Assembly: GCF_001278755.1 (NCBI RefSeq)
Contig: NZ_CP012601.1
Span: forward strand, 3,036,054-3,100,053
Reading direction: 5' to 3'
DNA length: 64,000 bases
Origin: Bacillus sp. FJAT-22090
Lineage (GTDB): Bacteria; Bacillota; Bacilli; Bacillales_A; Planococcaceae
Shown here one piece after another: positions 8,633 to 17,150 of the stretch (positions are counted from its first letter, which is position 1; every line of letters begins with the position of its first letter). Below the pieces are notes generated by a model. The model was not told the origin of the DNA, searched no databases, and was given only the letters and a program-made list of their open reading frames with translations. The position numbers were made by a program, and so were the translations under genes.

Positions 8633-8767
8633 AACTATATCAAAAAAAAACTCTATTTTTCAAGACATTTTTATCTCATAGCAATAACGTCATTCACATT
8701 TTAGACACAAACTGATGGTTTCCTTCTGCTTTATTTATTCTCTTGAATGGGTTCAAGTTGAACCATT

Positions 8768-8802
8768 TATGAAAAAAAAAAGCACTGCTTTTTGCAGTGC
8801 TT
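8768..8802 (-). terminator. Intrinsic terminator after the 557-residue membrane protein gene
   Basis: Perfect arms AAGCACTGC / GCAGTGCTT (8780-8788, 8794-8802) with a 5-base loop. On the minus strand the stem is followed by ten T residues, ending transcription from 8832-10505. Confidence 0.9.
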
Positions 8803-8831
8803 AAAAATTGTTAAGTATTAAACGGAACACC

Positions 8832-10505
8832 TTAGTTACTTTCAATTCCTTGAATAGTTAGTTCTTTTACAGGTAGAAACAGTTCTCCAGTGTTTAAATA
8901 TTTTACTTGGACGGAGTCTCCTTCCTGCAAATAAACTGCAAGTGGAGCTACCTCTGAAGATACAATATAGTTTTCCTTATTATTTAGAAGGAAAGAAACT
9001 TGAGTGAAATCACCTACACGTTCTTTAAATACTCGAACGACTGTACCAGTTACTGATTTTTCCTCTGCATTTGAGCTTCCATCCACCGAACTACCACCTC
9101 GTTGAATAGCTGTTTTGTACAATTTTAGAGCTTCGTTAGGTGTATTGCCATACACCGAGATTTCCGGATTCGCAGCAGAGACAATAAAGTAATTTTGCAA
9201 AAATCCATTCGAATCCAATACCGGTGTTAACCAACTAGCTTCCCCGTAAAAATTGTACAATACAGGCATTTCACCAGTCCATTTCTTCTCAATAAATTTC
9301 TTTTCTATTATTTGAAGTGCACCCTGAGAATCCATGTAGGACTCTTCCAGATTTCCAGTATAATAAGTTGCTTCGCCAGTCCGACCGTCTGTTAAGGAAT
9401 AACCAAGCATCGAATCGACACCTTCTTTTGGACTTGTAAAGTCTGTAAAGTAATACATTTGACCGTCTTCACCGAAGATTGGACTTACATTTGCTTCTGT
9501 ACCTTCATCCGAAGGCAATTTCACATCTTTTTTCCCAAAAATACTGTTAATAAAACCATGAACATACTTCCCGTAGTAACCATTTTGCAAACTAACGGTT
9601 TCTGGGGATACTGCGCCATCAATAAATGCTGGGGCTTTCTTTAAACTATATGAATCCGTTTGACCTGTAGCAGGATCTACTGCAACAATCCCTTCTACTT
9701 CAAAGCCGTTTCGTGCAGAGACGAACTGCCCATATGAACGGATATAATAAGGTTTTCCATCCTCATTGATTTCCAATTGTGGGTCTCCATAAAAAATCTT
9801 TGTCGGATGTTCCATACGAATACGTCTTTCTAGGTTTTTGTGCAAGTAGGATGAAGGTGTATAGCTCATTTCTGCTTTTACAAACTTCGGATTGTCAGAT
9901 GAATCTGTTGCGCTCATCGTGAAATACCCAGGAGTAACATCTCCATTGATCCATTTAAAAAATCCTGAAAATTCTACGGGAGCTATATAGACATATTCCT
10001 CTTGTACTTTTTGAATTTGTAAATTTCCTAACTCGTAGTAGCTAGTATTTGGTACTTGCCCAAACGCTTTTTTCATTTTATTACGTGCAAATTTGGGTGG
10101 AACACTTGCAGGTGTTTTAGTCTCATCAAAAGCTTCGATTTCCACTTTTTCATCCATTTTCGCTACTTCAAATTTTTCATCTGCATTCCAAACTGGAGCG
10201 GACAACATGAAAATAGCAACTACTAAACTTCCTAAGAATAATAAACCTTTTGCTTTTTGCTCTTTCCCTTTAGAAAGTAACGTCCCTGCTAAAGTGACAA
10301 GTACAAGCCAAGGCCATAAAGCTGTCCAGTTTCGATCCAAATTCGATATATAGTATACTACCGCTAACACAATAAACGTTAAAACCGCCAGACCAATAAA
10401 GGAAGACATCGTATCCTTCCTCTTAGCTGTCCATGGCATGATTATTAACCCAGTTAGCACTGCCACCACTGCCGAAATTATAAATACAAACGTCATAATC
10501 CTCAT
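8832..10505 (-). CDS. Uncharacterised membrane-anchored protein, 557 residues
   Basis: Four hydrophobic segments fill the first 110 residues (MTFVFIISAVVAVLTGLII, SFIGLAVLTFIVLAVVYYI, LWPWLVLVTLAGTLL, GLLFLGSLVVAIFML). The remaining 440 residues are hydrophilic and should lie outside the membrane; they are rich in aromatic residues and contain two similar stretches about 90 residues apart (GIVAVDPATGQTDSYSL and LGYSLTDGRTGEATYY), which suggests an internally repeated fold. A small beta-rich domain (VTGTVVRVFKERVGDFTQVSF) ends the protein. I do not recognise a named family. The ATG at 10505 has a GAGGAAGAAGG site; a second ATG nine bases downstream is an alternative. It is transcribed alone, with its own terminator. 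Confidence 0.75.
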   Translation of the reverse strand: MRIMTFVFIISAVVAVLTGLIIMPWTAKRKDTMSSFIGLAVLTFIVLAVVYYISNLDRNWTALWPWLVLVTLAGTLLSKGKEQKAKGLLFLGSLVVAIFMLSAPVWNADEKFEVAKMDEKVEIEAFDETKTPASVPPKFARNKMKKAFGQVPNTSYYELGNLQIQKVQEEYVYIAPVEFSGFFKWINGDVTPGYFTMSATDSSDNPKFVKAEMSYTPSSYLHKNLERRIRMEHPTKIFYGDPQLEINEDGKPYYIRSYGQFVSARNGFEVEGIVAVDPATGQTDSYSLKKAPAFIDGAVSPETVSLQNGYYGKYVHGFINSIFGKKDVKLPSDEGTEANVSPIFGEDGQMYYFTDFTSPKEGVDSMLGYSLTDGRTGEATYYTGNLEESYMDSQGALQIIEKKFIEKKWTGEMPVLYNFYGEASWLTPVLDSNGFLQNYFIVSAANPEISVYGNTPNEALKLYKTAIQRGGSSVDGSSNAEEKSVTGTVVRVFKERVGDFTQVSFLLNNKENYIVSSEVAPLAVYLQEGDSVQVKYLNTGELFLPVKELTIQGIESN

Positions 10506-10580
10506 CCTTCTTCCTCTTTTTTGCCTAGTTATTATACGGATGAAAGGCAAAATGGTTTCAGGAAACTTTGGTTGTTGAGT

Positions 10581-10620
10581 AGAAAGAAAAACACCAAGTA
10601 AATAAATTTACTTAGTGTTT
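10581..10620 (-). terminator. Intrinsic terminator overlapping the stop of the MFS gene
   Basis: Fourteen-base arms (10589-10602 and 10607-10620, AAACACCAAGTAAA against TTTACTTAGTGTTT) form a stem with a TAAA loop and one wobble in the minus-strand RNA. The stop codon at 10608 sits inside the right arm, and a T-rich tail follows on the minus strand. Confidence 0.8.
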
Positions 10621-11864
10621 TCTGGATAAATAATATCCGATTTTAGCATAAGGTTAATACTCCTTCCATTCGAATCAAACCCTTTTTTCCAAGAGAAGAT
10701 AACGAAGATAGAAGAAATAACTAATAAACTACTAAGAACAACCATACAAAGAACAATTAAACCGGAAGATACCATTCCTGTAAATATAGCAAGCAACACA
10801 ATTCGGAGTAATAATCCAATGGATCGGAACAGACTACCCACTCTACCTATTATGTCATTCGGAATATTGTCCATTAAGAAAGAGTTTCTTGCAACCCTTG
10901 CACTACTATTTCCTAACGCTAGGAAAAACATCAGTGAAAGGTACACAGGTAGGTTTACAAATACAATCAATGAAATAGCTATTGTATAAGTAATCACTCC
11001 AAAAATAATGGTCTTTCCATTCCCTGTCCGCCTTGCGAGTGTAGGAACAAACATTCCGGCGGCAACTGCTCCCATCGCATAAATCATCCCTTCTAATCCA
11101 TACACACTTGCATCAGCCTTTAGTATATCTACAAGATAAACTGGAAATAAGTAATTCGTTAGCATTACTCCGATAAACGGCATAAATGAGAACACGAGAA
11201 ATACAAACATTATTGGATGCTTCAACATATATGTAAGTCCATCACTCGCTTTAGACTTTATCACTTTTCCGGTTTTATTCACTTTAGTCCGTACATAAGG
11301 AAGTTTCATGTAAAAATAAATAGCTGCTCCATAAGATAATACATCCAATAATAAAATATAGTGCAAATCCCACTTCAACAATAAGACACTAGCTATCCCC
11401 CCAGCAATCATGCTTGAGAGCTGTCCTTGTACTTCCATTATTCCATTTAAGGATTTGTATTGATCCTTTTTAAAGATTTCTTGATTTAATGCGAACATAG
11501 TTGGATAGAAAATAGTGTAGTATAAGCTTCCAATGATATAAATGATAGTAAAATGCCATATTTCATACGATAAACCAACAAATCCAATCATCGCAAAAAA
11601 TAATAGGAGAATAAGACATATAATTTCACTTGTTAATAGCAAGTTTTTTCTAGATACTTTATCTACTAAATTACCAACAAATGGTGTAATGATAAAGCTA
11701 ATAATAGTCATCCCAATGGATACATATCCAAATACAGCATTTCCATTTTCGCTTGATACGAGCATCCATGGAATAGCGATCATCGTTATCCCAGATCCAA
11801 TAGATGAAGCAATATTCGCACATATAATTAAACGAAAACGAGAATCGTTATATAAATTTTTCAT
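10608..11864 (-). CDS. MFS transporter (MFS_3/enterobactin-exporter-like)
   Basis: A 418-residue protein with about 12 hydrophobic segments. The opening RFRLIICANIASSIGSGIT and the loop GNLVDKVSRKNLLL (motif A variant between helices 2 and 3) are typical of the MFS_3 group, which holds macrolide and siderophore exporters. A further NPxxIGRVGSLFRSIG-like stretch near residue 330 fits the same group. The gene is monocistronic, with a terminator overlapping its stop and a GGGGTGA ribosome binding site. Substrate unknown. Downstream genes give no hint because each is separately terminated. Confidence 0.88.
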   Translation of the reverse strand: MKNLYNDSRFRLIICANIASSIGSGITMIAIPWMLVSSENGNAVFGYVSIGMTIISFIITPFVGNLVDKVSRKNLLLTSEIICLILLLFFAMIGFVGLSYEIWHFTIIYIIGSLYYTIFYPTMFALNQEIFKKDQYKSLNGIMEVQGQLSSMIAGGIASVLLLKWDLHYILLLDVLSYGAAIYFYMKLPYVRTKVNKTGKVIKSKASDGLTYMLKHPIMFVFLVFSFMPFIGVMLTNYLFPVYLVDILKADASVYGLEGMIYAMGAVAAGMFVPTLARRTGNGKTIIFGVITYTIAISLIVFVNLPVYLSLMFFLALGNSSARVARNSFLMDNIPNDIIGRVGSLFRSIGLLLRIVLLAIFTGMVSSGLIVLCMVVLSSLLVISSIFVIFSWKKGFDSNGRSINLMLKSDIIYPENTK

Positions 11865-11979
11865 CGTATTTCACCCCTTAGCTCTCCTTATATTTTCACT
11901 ATAATGGAAATTGCAAGTTTCGGATTCAGTCATAGGTCTTGATTGGACTTCATACATTTGACTGAATAGAGGGTCAGAA

Positions 11980-12064
11980 AAGTGCTAATCGAGCCTTTAA
12001 AAACATACCTGTTTTCAATGGTTTCTGGAGTGCTTTAGACAGACTTCGACTTCATCATTACCGT
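11980..12064 (+). repeat. Interspersed intergenic repeat family 1, copy 1
   Basis: Begins AAGTGCTAATCG and continues through CTTTAAAAACATACCTG, a run ending GGAGTGCTTTAGACAGAC, and ATTACCGT. Closely similar copies lie at 35204-35289 and 35647-35705. A GGCTG / CAGCC hairpin follows at about 12076-12101. The surrounding gap (11865-12388) has no credible gene. Confidence 0.75.
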
Positions 12065-12135
12065 AAAAAAGGGGCTGTCGAAAGTCATAAGGGCAGCCTA
12101 TTTCTTCGTAGCTTCTATTAAAAAGTTCGATATAT

Positions 12136-12252
12136 TTCCGTTCCAGGCGGACGCTTTCCGCGGGCGAGCGCCGAGCCTCCTCCGCAGCTCACGCTACGTG
12201 CGGGGTCTCGGACTGTCTCGCTTTCCCGCAGGAGTCGCCACCTTTCACTCCA
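12136..12252 (+). repeat. GC-rich interspersed repeat family 2, copy A
   Basis: A GC-rich block in an AT-rich gap. It opens with GTTCCAGGCGGACGCTTTCC and closes with CCCGCAGGAGTCGCC. It shares an identical 25-base stretch with the inverted copy at 35871-35985 (12153-12177 against 35939-35963) and an identical 23-base stretch (12215-12237 against 35883-35905). A more diverged copy is at 46710-46860. Open frames across it are by-products of its base composition. Confidence 0.8.
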
Positions 12253-12290
12253 ATCAATTATTCACTCTATCAACAATATTATATGAAATC

Positions 12291-12340
12291 ACAAAAGCAG
12301 AAGGAGAAAAACGAGTCGTTTTTCTCCTTCTGCTTTATTT
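12291..12340 (-). terminator. Long-stem terminator downstream of the GNAT/epimerase operon
   Basis: Perfect 19-base arms at 12296-12314 and 12316-12334 (AGCAGAAGGAG... against ...CTCCTTCTGCT). T-rich tracts flank both sides (CTTTTG on the minus strand, CTTTATTTT on the plus strand), so it may work in both directions. The only genes pointing at it are the minus-strand pair 12389-14205. Confidence 0.75.
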
Positions 12341-12388
12341 TAGGGACTTATTGGACAGCTTTTTTCCTATATATTTAGTTGATTAAAC

Positions 12389-13078
12389 TTATAAATACGT
12401 TCCTTTTTTCTCGTACGTTACATACCAGTCATCATCTTTATACAAAATACTTGTTCCAATCCAACCTTCTGTAAGTAGCTGTTGTTGTTTTTCTATGTCA
12501 CCCATATTAATTTCTAAAACTTCATTACTTACTTCACGGTCTTCGTGCAACTTTTTATAAAACACATAGCGCAGCATTTCAGCATACTTATTTTTTAATG
12601 CACCAATTACCATTCCTTGGCTTAGCTTATCCTTTAAGCTAGCAATATTAAATGGCGCTACCGTTGCGCACACATGTGTATATGGAGAGGCATCTAAAAG
12701 CTCCATAACAATTGTTCCAAGTGTTTTTTGCAAACCAAAGCCACGGTAATTAGGAAGGACATTTGTGATTTCTTGGTAGACGACTCTGTCCAGTTGCTCT
12801 GTAGTGAGACCAATATCATAACCTAAATGATGTTCGTCTATTTCTGGAATTGCCAATGCACGGAATGCGATTAATTCCTCTTCTACAAAAACTCCTACCA
12901 TTAGGTGATTCGAGATAGAATCTTCAAATTCTTCCTTTGTTACTGGCGATAAAAAATCATTGTTTTCGAGCATTTCTAAAACAATTTCTTGAATGCTTAA
13001 AATATCTTCTATACTGTCTTTTGTTAATACTCGGACTACATATTCTTTGTCCCCAAGTATTCCATTCCATTCTTTCAT
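12389..13078 (-). CDS. GNAT-family N-acetyltransferase
   Basis: A 229-residue protein with a single GNAT fold. The acetyl-CoA loop region is seen as NVLPNYRGFGLQKTLG (about residues 107-122), a R/Q-x-x-G-x-G/A pattern, preceded by a strand with VGVFVEEELIAFRALA and followed by HVCATVAPFNIASL, where the N-I-A-S segment is typical of GNAT motif B. It starts 14 bases after the epimerase-like gene and shares its operon, so it probably acts on a compound of the same pathway, such as an amino acid or dipeptide. The acceptor is not readable. Confidence 0.85.
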   Translation of the reverse strand: MKEWNGILGDKEYVVRVLTKDSIEDILSIQEIVLEMLENNDFLSPVTKEEFEDSISNHLMVGVFVEEELIAFRALAIPEIDEHHLGYDIGLTTEQLDRVVYQEITNVLPNYRGFGLQKTLGTIVMELLDASPYTHVCATVAPFNIASLKDKLSQGMVIGALKNKYAEMLRYVFYKKLHEDREVSNEVLEINMGDIEKQQQLLTEGWIGTSILYKDDDWYVTYEKKGTYL

Positions 13079-13092
13079 AAAAACACTTCCTC

Positions 13093-14205
13093 TTACTTTG
13101 CTACTTTTGTGGAATACTCTGTTAGCTCTTGTAAAATTGCTTCATCAACTTCTATACCTAATCCTGGTAGTTCATTTAATTTGATAAAAGGAACATCATA
13201 TTGTAGATTCCCGACATCTTTAGAAAATTTTAAAGGGCCAGTTAACTCTACACTCGTAAATGTTTTTTTAGAGAATGCTACATGAAAACCTGCAGATGAT
13301 CCTATGGAGGATTCAACCATTGAGCCTATTTGGCATTCGATACCGGCCATTTCTGCCATATGCGCAAGTTTCATTGCTGGATAAATACCACCGCATTTCA
13401 TTAGTTTAATATTTACTTTATGTGCAGCTTTTTTCTCGATTAATTCGCGCATATCTCGAAAGCCCCTTAGACCTTCATCCATCATTAGTGGCGTGCTTGT
13501 TTTTTCTTTAATCTCTACCATGCCATTGAAGTCATCTGCAACTACCGGTTGCTCTAGCCAATCTAAGCCCGTAGTCTCTAATTGACGCATAGCAGTAATA
13601 GTGTTCGCACTATTTTTCCAGCCTTGGTTCACATCTACACGTATTGCGATCTCGTCTCCTACCTTCGCGCGAACTGCTTGAATACGTTTTACATCAGCTT
13701 GAACTTCTGTGCCTACTTTCATTTTAAACGATGAATAGCCTTCCTTCATACGTTTTTCCGCTTCTTCTGCCATCGATTCTGGTGTTCCGATGCTTAATAC
13801 ATGTGTAATAGGAAACTTCTCGTGATAGCGTCCGCCAAGTAGCTGATATACCGGCACCCCTAGTTTTTTACCTACTACATCATAGCAAGCGATGTCGATT
13901 GCTGCCTTTGCTGCTGGTGTTTGATAGACTGCTTTGTCCATCTTTTCATGTAAACGTTCAAATTCCATTGGGTTTTCTCCGATTAACAATGGTGCTAATG
14001 TATTCTTCAATATGGCATATGTACTTTCCCAAGTCTCACCTGTTACATGCTCATCTGCTACGGCTTCTCCGTATCCTATTAAACCATCATCGGTTGTTAA
14101 CTTTACAATAATTGATGGCATATCTTTATACGTATGATAACTAATGATAAATGGTTCTATTAATGGTAATCTAATGGCATATATTTCAATTTCTTTTATT
14201 TTCAT
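13093..14205 (-). CDS. Dipeptide epimerase-like enzyme (mandelate racemase / muconate lactonizing enzyme superfamily)
   Basis: A 370-residue enolase-superfamily enzyme. The catalytic pair is KMK (K161, K163), the metal ligands are D191 (DVNQGW), E218 (WLEQP) and D243 (MMDEG), and the second catalytic lysine is K267 in NIKLMKCGG. The spacing is nearly the same as in L-Ala-D/L-Glu epimerases such as YkfB, the basis for the functional guess; a racemase or N-succinyl amino acid activity is the alternative. It leads a two-gene unit with the GNAT protein and is divergent from a regulator at 14298. The repeats at 14243-14273 lie just upstream of its start. Confidence 0.9.
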   Translation of the reverse strand: MKIKEIEIYAIRLPLIEPFIISYHTYKDMPSIIVKLTTDDGLIGYGEAVADEHVTGETWESTYAILKNTLAPLLIGENPMEFERLHEKMDKAVYQTPAAKAAIDIACYDVVGKKLGVPVYQLLGGRYHEKFPITHVLSIGTPESMAEEAEKRMKEGYSSFKMKVGTEVQADVKRIQAVRAKVGDEIAIRVDVNQGWKNSANTITAMRQLETTGLDWLEQPVVADDFNGMVEIKEKTSTPLMMDEGLRGFRDMRELIEKKAAHKVNIKLMKCGGIYPAMKLAHMAEMAGIECQIGSMVESSIGSSAGFHVAFSKKTFTSVELTGPLKFSKDVGNLQYDVPFIKLNELPGLGIEVDEAILQELTEYSTKVAK

Positions 14206-14239
14206 CTAAATCTTCCTTTCTTCTTTACAAAAATTAAAT

Positions 14240-14273
14240 AGTTGTTTATAGTTGTCGTTAAATGGTCGTTTAA
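14240..14273. promoter_or_regulatory. Periodic operator in the divergent regulator/epimerase region
   Basis: Three direct repeats with an 11-bp period: TTGTTTA, TTGTCGTTAAA and TGGTCGTTTAA (cores TGTTT at 14244, TCGTT at 14255 and TCGTT at 14266). The same core with 10-11 bp spacing recurs at 17086-17116 before the NhaC gene. Regularly phased repeats between a regulator and its divergent target are a typical operator layout. Confidence 0.6.
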
Positions 14274-14297
14274 AAAATAAAAAAATGAGGTGGAAGC

Positions 14298-15542
14298 ATG
14301 GTTACCCGGATTGCAGTCTTAGGTTCTTATAATTTTATCGAACGTTTAAAACATTTGGAAGTTGAGCTACCTTCTATCCATATGGATTATTATATGTACA
14401 AGACGCCGATTGATGCAGTAGCCATAATACCAACGATAAAACCATGTGATGCAATATTTTTTTCCGGATCACTTCCGTATGTTTACACTAAGGATGCGAG
14501 AGAACAACTGCCTATTCCTTCTCATTATCTTCGTCAAGACGAAACTGCTATTGCTACAACACTTTTATCTATTGGTTTTTCCAGCTCCATTCCAGTATCA
14601 AAGCTTTCAATCGACTTGATCGAGCCACAAAGTGTACAACATGTGCTAGAGGATATTGGCCAAATGGATGAATATCCGTTTATGATGAAAATTGATCCTA
14701 CTTTTGATTTGAAAGAAGTTGTTGCTTTTCATGCCAATTTGCAAAAAAATGGTGAAGTGAGCCTTGCGATAACAAGTATTCATACTGTTTATCAGCACTT
14801 GCGCGAAAATAATCTATCGGTCATTCGTATGATTGACCCTAAAAGTTCTATAATAAAGGGACTCGAAGAAACAAAATCGATGGCTCTTCTTGCAAAAAGC
14901 CAATCAGCTAAAATTGCTGTTGGATTTATTCAAACAATTGACGATAAATTAATATCAGATGATACATTAAAGAAAATATCAAGTTCTATTCAAGCAAGTT
15001 TTACTAAGAGTGAAAAGGATTTATACATGCTTTATTCAACTCAGGGTGACGTTCAAAAAGCTTTTGTAAACAACTATATAGACACTTGGTTTGAGCTTTC
15101 TTCCTCTCCACTTAAGATTGCCTTTGGATTCGGTAAGACAGTTGTAGAAGCTACGAAAAATGCAAAGGATGCTCTTACCTATACAACAGAAAACTCCGCT
15201 TATGTGATAACGGATACGAAAGAATTATTAGGACCTTTGCCAAACAATCAAAAGAAGGTACATCTGAAAACGAATGAACCTAAAATAGCTAAGTTAGCTA
15301 AAGAAACAACATTAAGTCCAGCTAATATCTCCAAAATAATGCAGTTCAGTCGTTCACGCACTTCCGTTGAATTTACTGCATATGATTTAGAGGTCTATTT
15401 ACAAGTTAGTAGACGCACAACTGAACGAATCTTAAAAAAGCTCGTAGATAATGATTATGCTCGAATTACTGGGGAAGAAATGACCTACCAACAGGGTCGA
15501 CCACGTGCCATTTACGAGTTGAATTTCCCTACATACTTATAA
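14298..15542 (+). CDS. Transcriptional regulator with degenerate GGDEF-like middle domain and C-terminal winged helix
   Basis: A 414-residue protein. The first 190 residues form an alpha/beta sensor-like domain (MVTRIAVLGSYNF; PCDAIFFSGSLPYVY). Residues about 195-310 end in IAFGFGKTVVEATKNAKDAL, the G-x-G-x-T-x2-E-A-x2-N-A-x2-A-L pattern of degenerate GGDEF domains found in other regulators. The last 75 residues are a winged helix (YLQVSRRTTERILKKLVDND, then the wing QQGRPRAIYEL). The ATG follows GAGGTGG. It is divergent from the epimerase gene, and the phased repeats it shares with the NhaC promoter make it the likely controller of both units. The ligand is unknown. Confidence 0.75.
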   Translation: MVTRIAVLGSYNFIERLKHLEVELPSIHMDYYMYKTPIDAVAIIPTIKPCDAIFFSGSLPYVYTKDAREQLPIPSHYLRQDETAIATTLLSIGFSSSIPVSKLSIDLIEPQSVQHVLEDIGQMDEYPFMMKIDPTFDLKEVVAFHANLQKNGEVSLAITSIHTVYQHLRENNLSVIRMIDPKSSIIKGLEETKSMALLAKSQSAKIAVGFIQTIDDKLISDDTLKKISSSIQASFTKSEKDLYMLYSTQGDVQKAFVNNYIDTWFELSSSPLKIAFGFGKTVVEATKNAKDALTYTTENSAYVITDTKELLGPLPNNQKKVHLKTNEPKIAKLAKETTLSPANISKIMQFSRSRTSVEFTAYDLEVYLQVSRRTTERILKKLVDNDYARITGEEMTYQQGRPRAIYELNFPTYL

Positions 15543-15564
15543 GAAGTTCAGACAAATTGTAAAG

Positions 15565-15600
15565 AAAGGAAAGTTCACTTTTGCTGAACTTTCCTTTTTT
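15565..15600 (+). terminator. Bidirectional terminator between the regulator and NhaC genes
   Basis: Ten-base arms GGAAAGTTCA / TGAACTTTCC (15568-15577, 15585-15594) followed by TTTTTT on the plus strand and TTTCTTT on the minus strand. It separates two convergent genes. Confidence 0.9.
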
Positions 15601-15601
15601 C

Positions 15602-17044
15602 TTATGACTCTAATGAAGCTTCTCTTTTGTTGATTTCTGCAATATCTGCTTGTGTTAACTTTTGGATCGTAAAGCCTGTCATCGCATAACAAATAGATAA
15701 TAGTGGCACAACATAGTTTAAAATTGCATATGGCGCATACTCAAATGCACCTACACCTAGAGTTCCAAGAATAAACACTCCACATGTATTCCAAGGAATA
15801 AAGACAGAAGTAAGTGTCCCTCCATCCTCTAATGCCCGGGATAGATTTTTTGAATGTAAGCCCATTTTCGTGTAAGCTTTTGAAAACATACGAGCAGGAA
15901 CAACGATTGAAATATATTGCTCTGAGCAAGTCGCATTTGTCGTGAAACAAGCTACAATCGTTGCTGCTACTAGTGTACCTGCTGATTTTGCTAGTTTAAG
16001 AATTTGATTCATAATCGATTGGAGCATTCCCGAATATTCGAGTATTCCCCCGAACGTCATTGCAACCAGTGTCATGGAAACCGTATACATCATGGAATCT
16101 AATCCACCACGATTAAATAAATCATCTACCATAGCATTTCCAGACTCAATAACATATCCACTTTGAAGTGCTCCAATTGCTTCCGCAAGAGAGCCACCTT
16201 GTACAAATACTTGCGCTAAAGTCCCTAAAATAAACCCTACGACAAGTGCTGGAATTGCCGGAACTTTCATCACTACAAGCGCAATTAGCGCAACCGGTAT
16301 CAATAGCAACCAGGGAGAAATAACAAAGCTTTTTTCTAACATAGATATCGTTTCTTGAATACTGCCTTGATCAAGGTTACTTGCTTTGTATTTCGTACCG
16401 AGAAAACCGTAGACAGTTAGAGCAATGATTATCCCAGGTATAGTTGTATATAACATATGTTTAATATGCACAAATAGTCCTGTACCAGTAAGACCTGCTG
16501 CTAGATTTGTTGTATCAGATAGCGGTGACATTTTATCTCCAAAATAAGCACCCGAAATAACCGCACCTGCTATAATTGGAGCAGGAATTCCCATGCTTAA
16601 TCCAATACCCATACCAGCAACACCGACAGTTCCCATCGTTGACCAAGAACTACCAATTGCTAAAGAAACAATCATACAAATTACGCAAATTGTCACTAAG
16701 AAAAAGGCTGGTGTAATTATTTTAAGTCCATAATAAATCATTGTAGCAATTACTCCGCCACCAATCCAAGCTCCTATGATTAAACCTACCAAAATAATAA
16801 TAACTACAGCTGGTAAAGCAAGTTTAATCCCCTTGTACATCATTTCTTCAATATCATCCCATTTAAATCCATGCTTCCATGCAACAAGCGCTGCTACTGC
16901 TGTTCCAATAATTAATGGAATATGTGGCCCTTGTTCTAACACAACAATTGTAACTATCATTACTGCAATCATTACTAATAAAGGAGTGATTGCCCAAAGT
17001 AAAGACATTTCTTTTTTTGCTACAGCATTTTTCTTTTCTTCCAT
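15602..17044 (-). CDS. Na+/H+ antiporter, NhaC family
   Basis: A 480-residue membrane protein with 11-13 hydrophobic segments. The NhaC hallmark region is seen as GSSWSTMGTVGVAGMGIG followed by SGAYFGDKMSPLSDTTNLAAG, and the C-terminal EDGGTLTSVFIPWNTCGVF. Family members exchange sodium for protons or move organic ions such as malate/lactate (MleN) or basic amino acids. The start has GGGGGA at six bases. A near-consensus promoter and TCGTTAA repeats lie directly upstream, so the gene can be expressed separately from the M20 gene before it. Its placement suggests uptake or export of an organic compound used by the neighbouring enzymes. Confidence 0.9.
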   Translation of the reverse strand: MEEKKNAVAKKEMSLLWAITPLLVMIAVMIVTIVVLEQGPHIPLIIGTAVAALVAWKHGFKWDDIEEMMYKGIKLALPAVVIIILVGLIIGAWIGGGVIATMIYYGLKIITPAFFLVTICVICMIVSLAIGSSWSTMGTVGVAGMGIGLSMGIPAPIIAGAVISGAYFGDKMSPLSDTTNLAAGLTGTGLFVHIKHMLYTTIPGIIIALTVYGFLGTKYKASNLDQGSIQETISMLEKSFVISPWLLLIPVALIALVVMKVPAIPALVVGFILGTLAQVFVQGGSLAEAIGALQSGYVIESGNAMVDDLFNRGGLDSMMYTVSMTLVAMTFGGILEYSGMLQSIMNQILKLAKSAGTLVAATIVACFTTNATCSEQYISIVVPARMFSKAYTKMGLHSKNLSRALEDGGTLTSVFIPWNTCGVFILGTLGVGAFEYAPYAILNYVVPLLSICYAMTGFTIQKLTQADIAEINKREASLES

Positions 17045-17084
17045 CCCATTTCCCCCTTGTCATATTCTTTTGACAATTCTTAAT

Positions 17085-17117
17085 TGACGTTTAATAGTCG
17101 TTAATAGTCGTTAATAG
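17085..17117. promoter_or_regulatory. Periodic operator downstream of the NhaC promoter
   Basis: Three direct repeats: GACGTTTAATA (17086), GTCGTTAATA (17097) and GTCGTTAATA (17107), spaced 11 and 10 bp. They cover the expected transcription start of the promoter at 17122-17150, a repressor-like position. The core matches the repeats at 14243-14273. Confidence 0.65.
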
Positions 17118-17121
17118 GCTA

Positions 17122-17150
17122 ATAATAATGCCAAATGATATAGACGTCAA
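17122..17150 (-). promoter_or_regulatory. Sigma-A promoter of the NhaC gene
   Basis: On the minus strand TTGACG (17150-17145), a 17-base spacer and TATTAT (17127-17122). The -35 box overlaps the stop codon of the M20 gene. The start site would fall near 17115, inside the direct repeats. Confidence 0.7.

Noticed and set aside
12198..12386. 62-codon plus-strand frame
   Set aside because: It runs through the GC-rich repeat copy A and a 19-bp terminator stem; translation is a by-product of composition.
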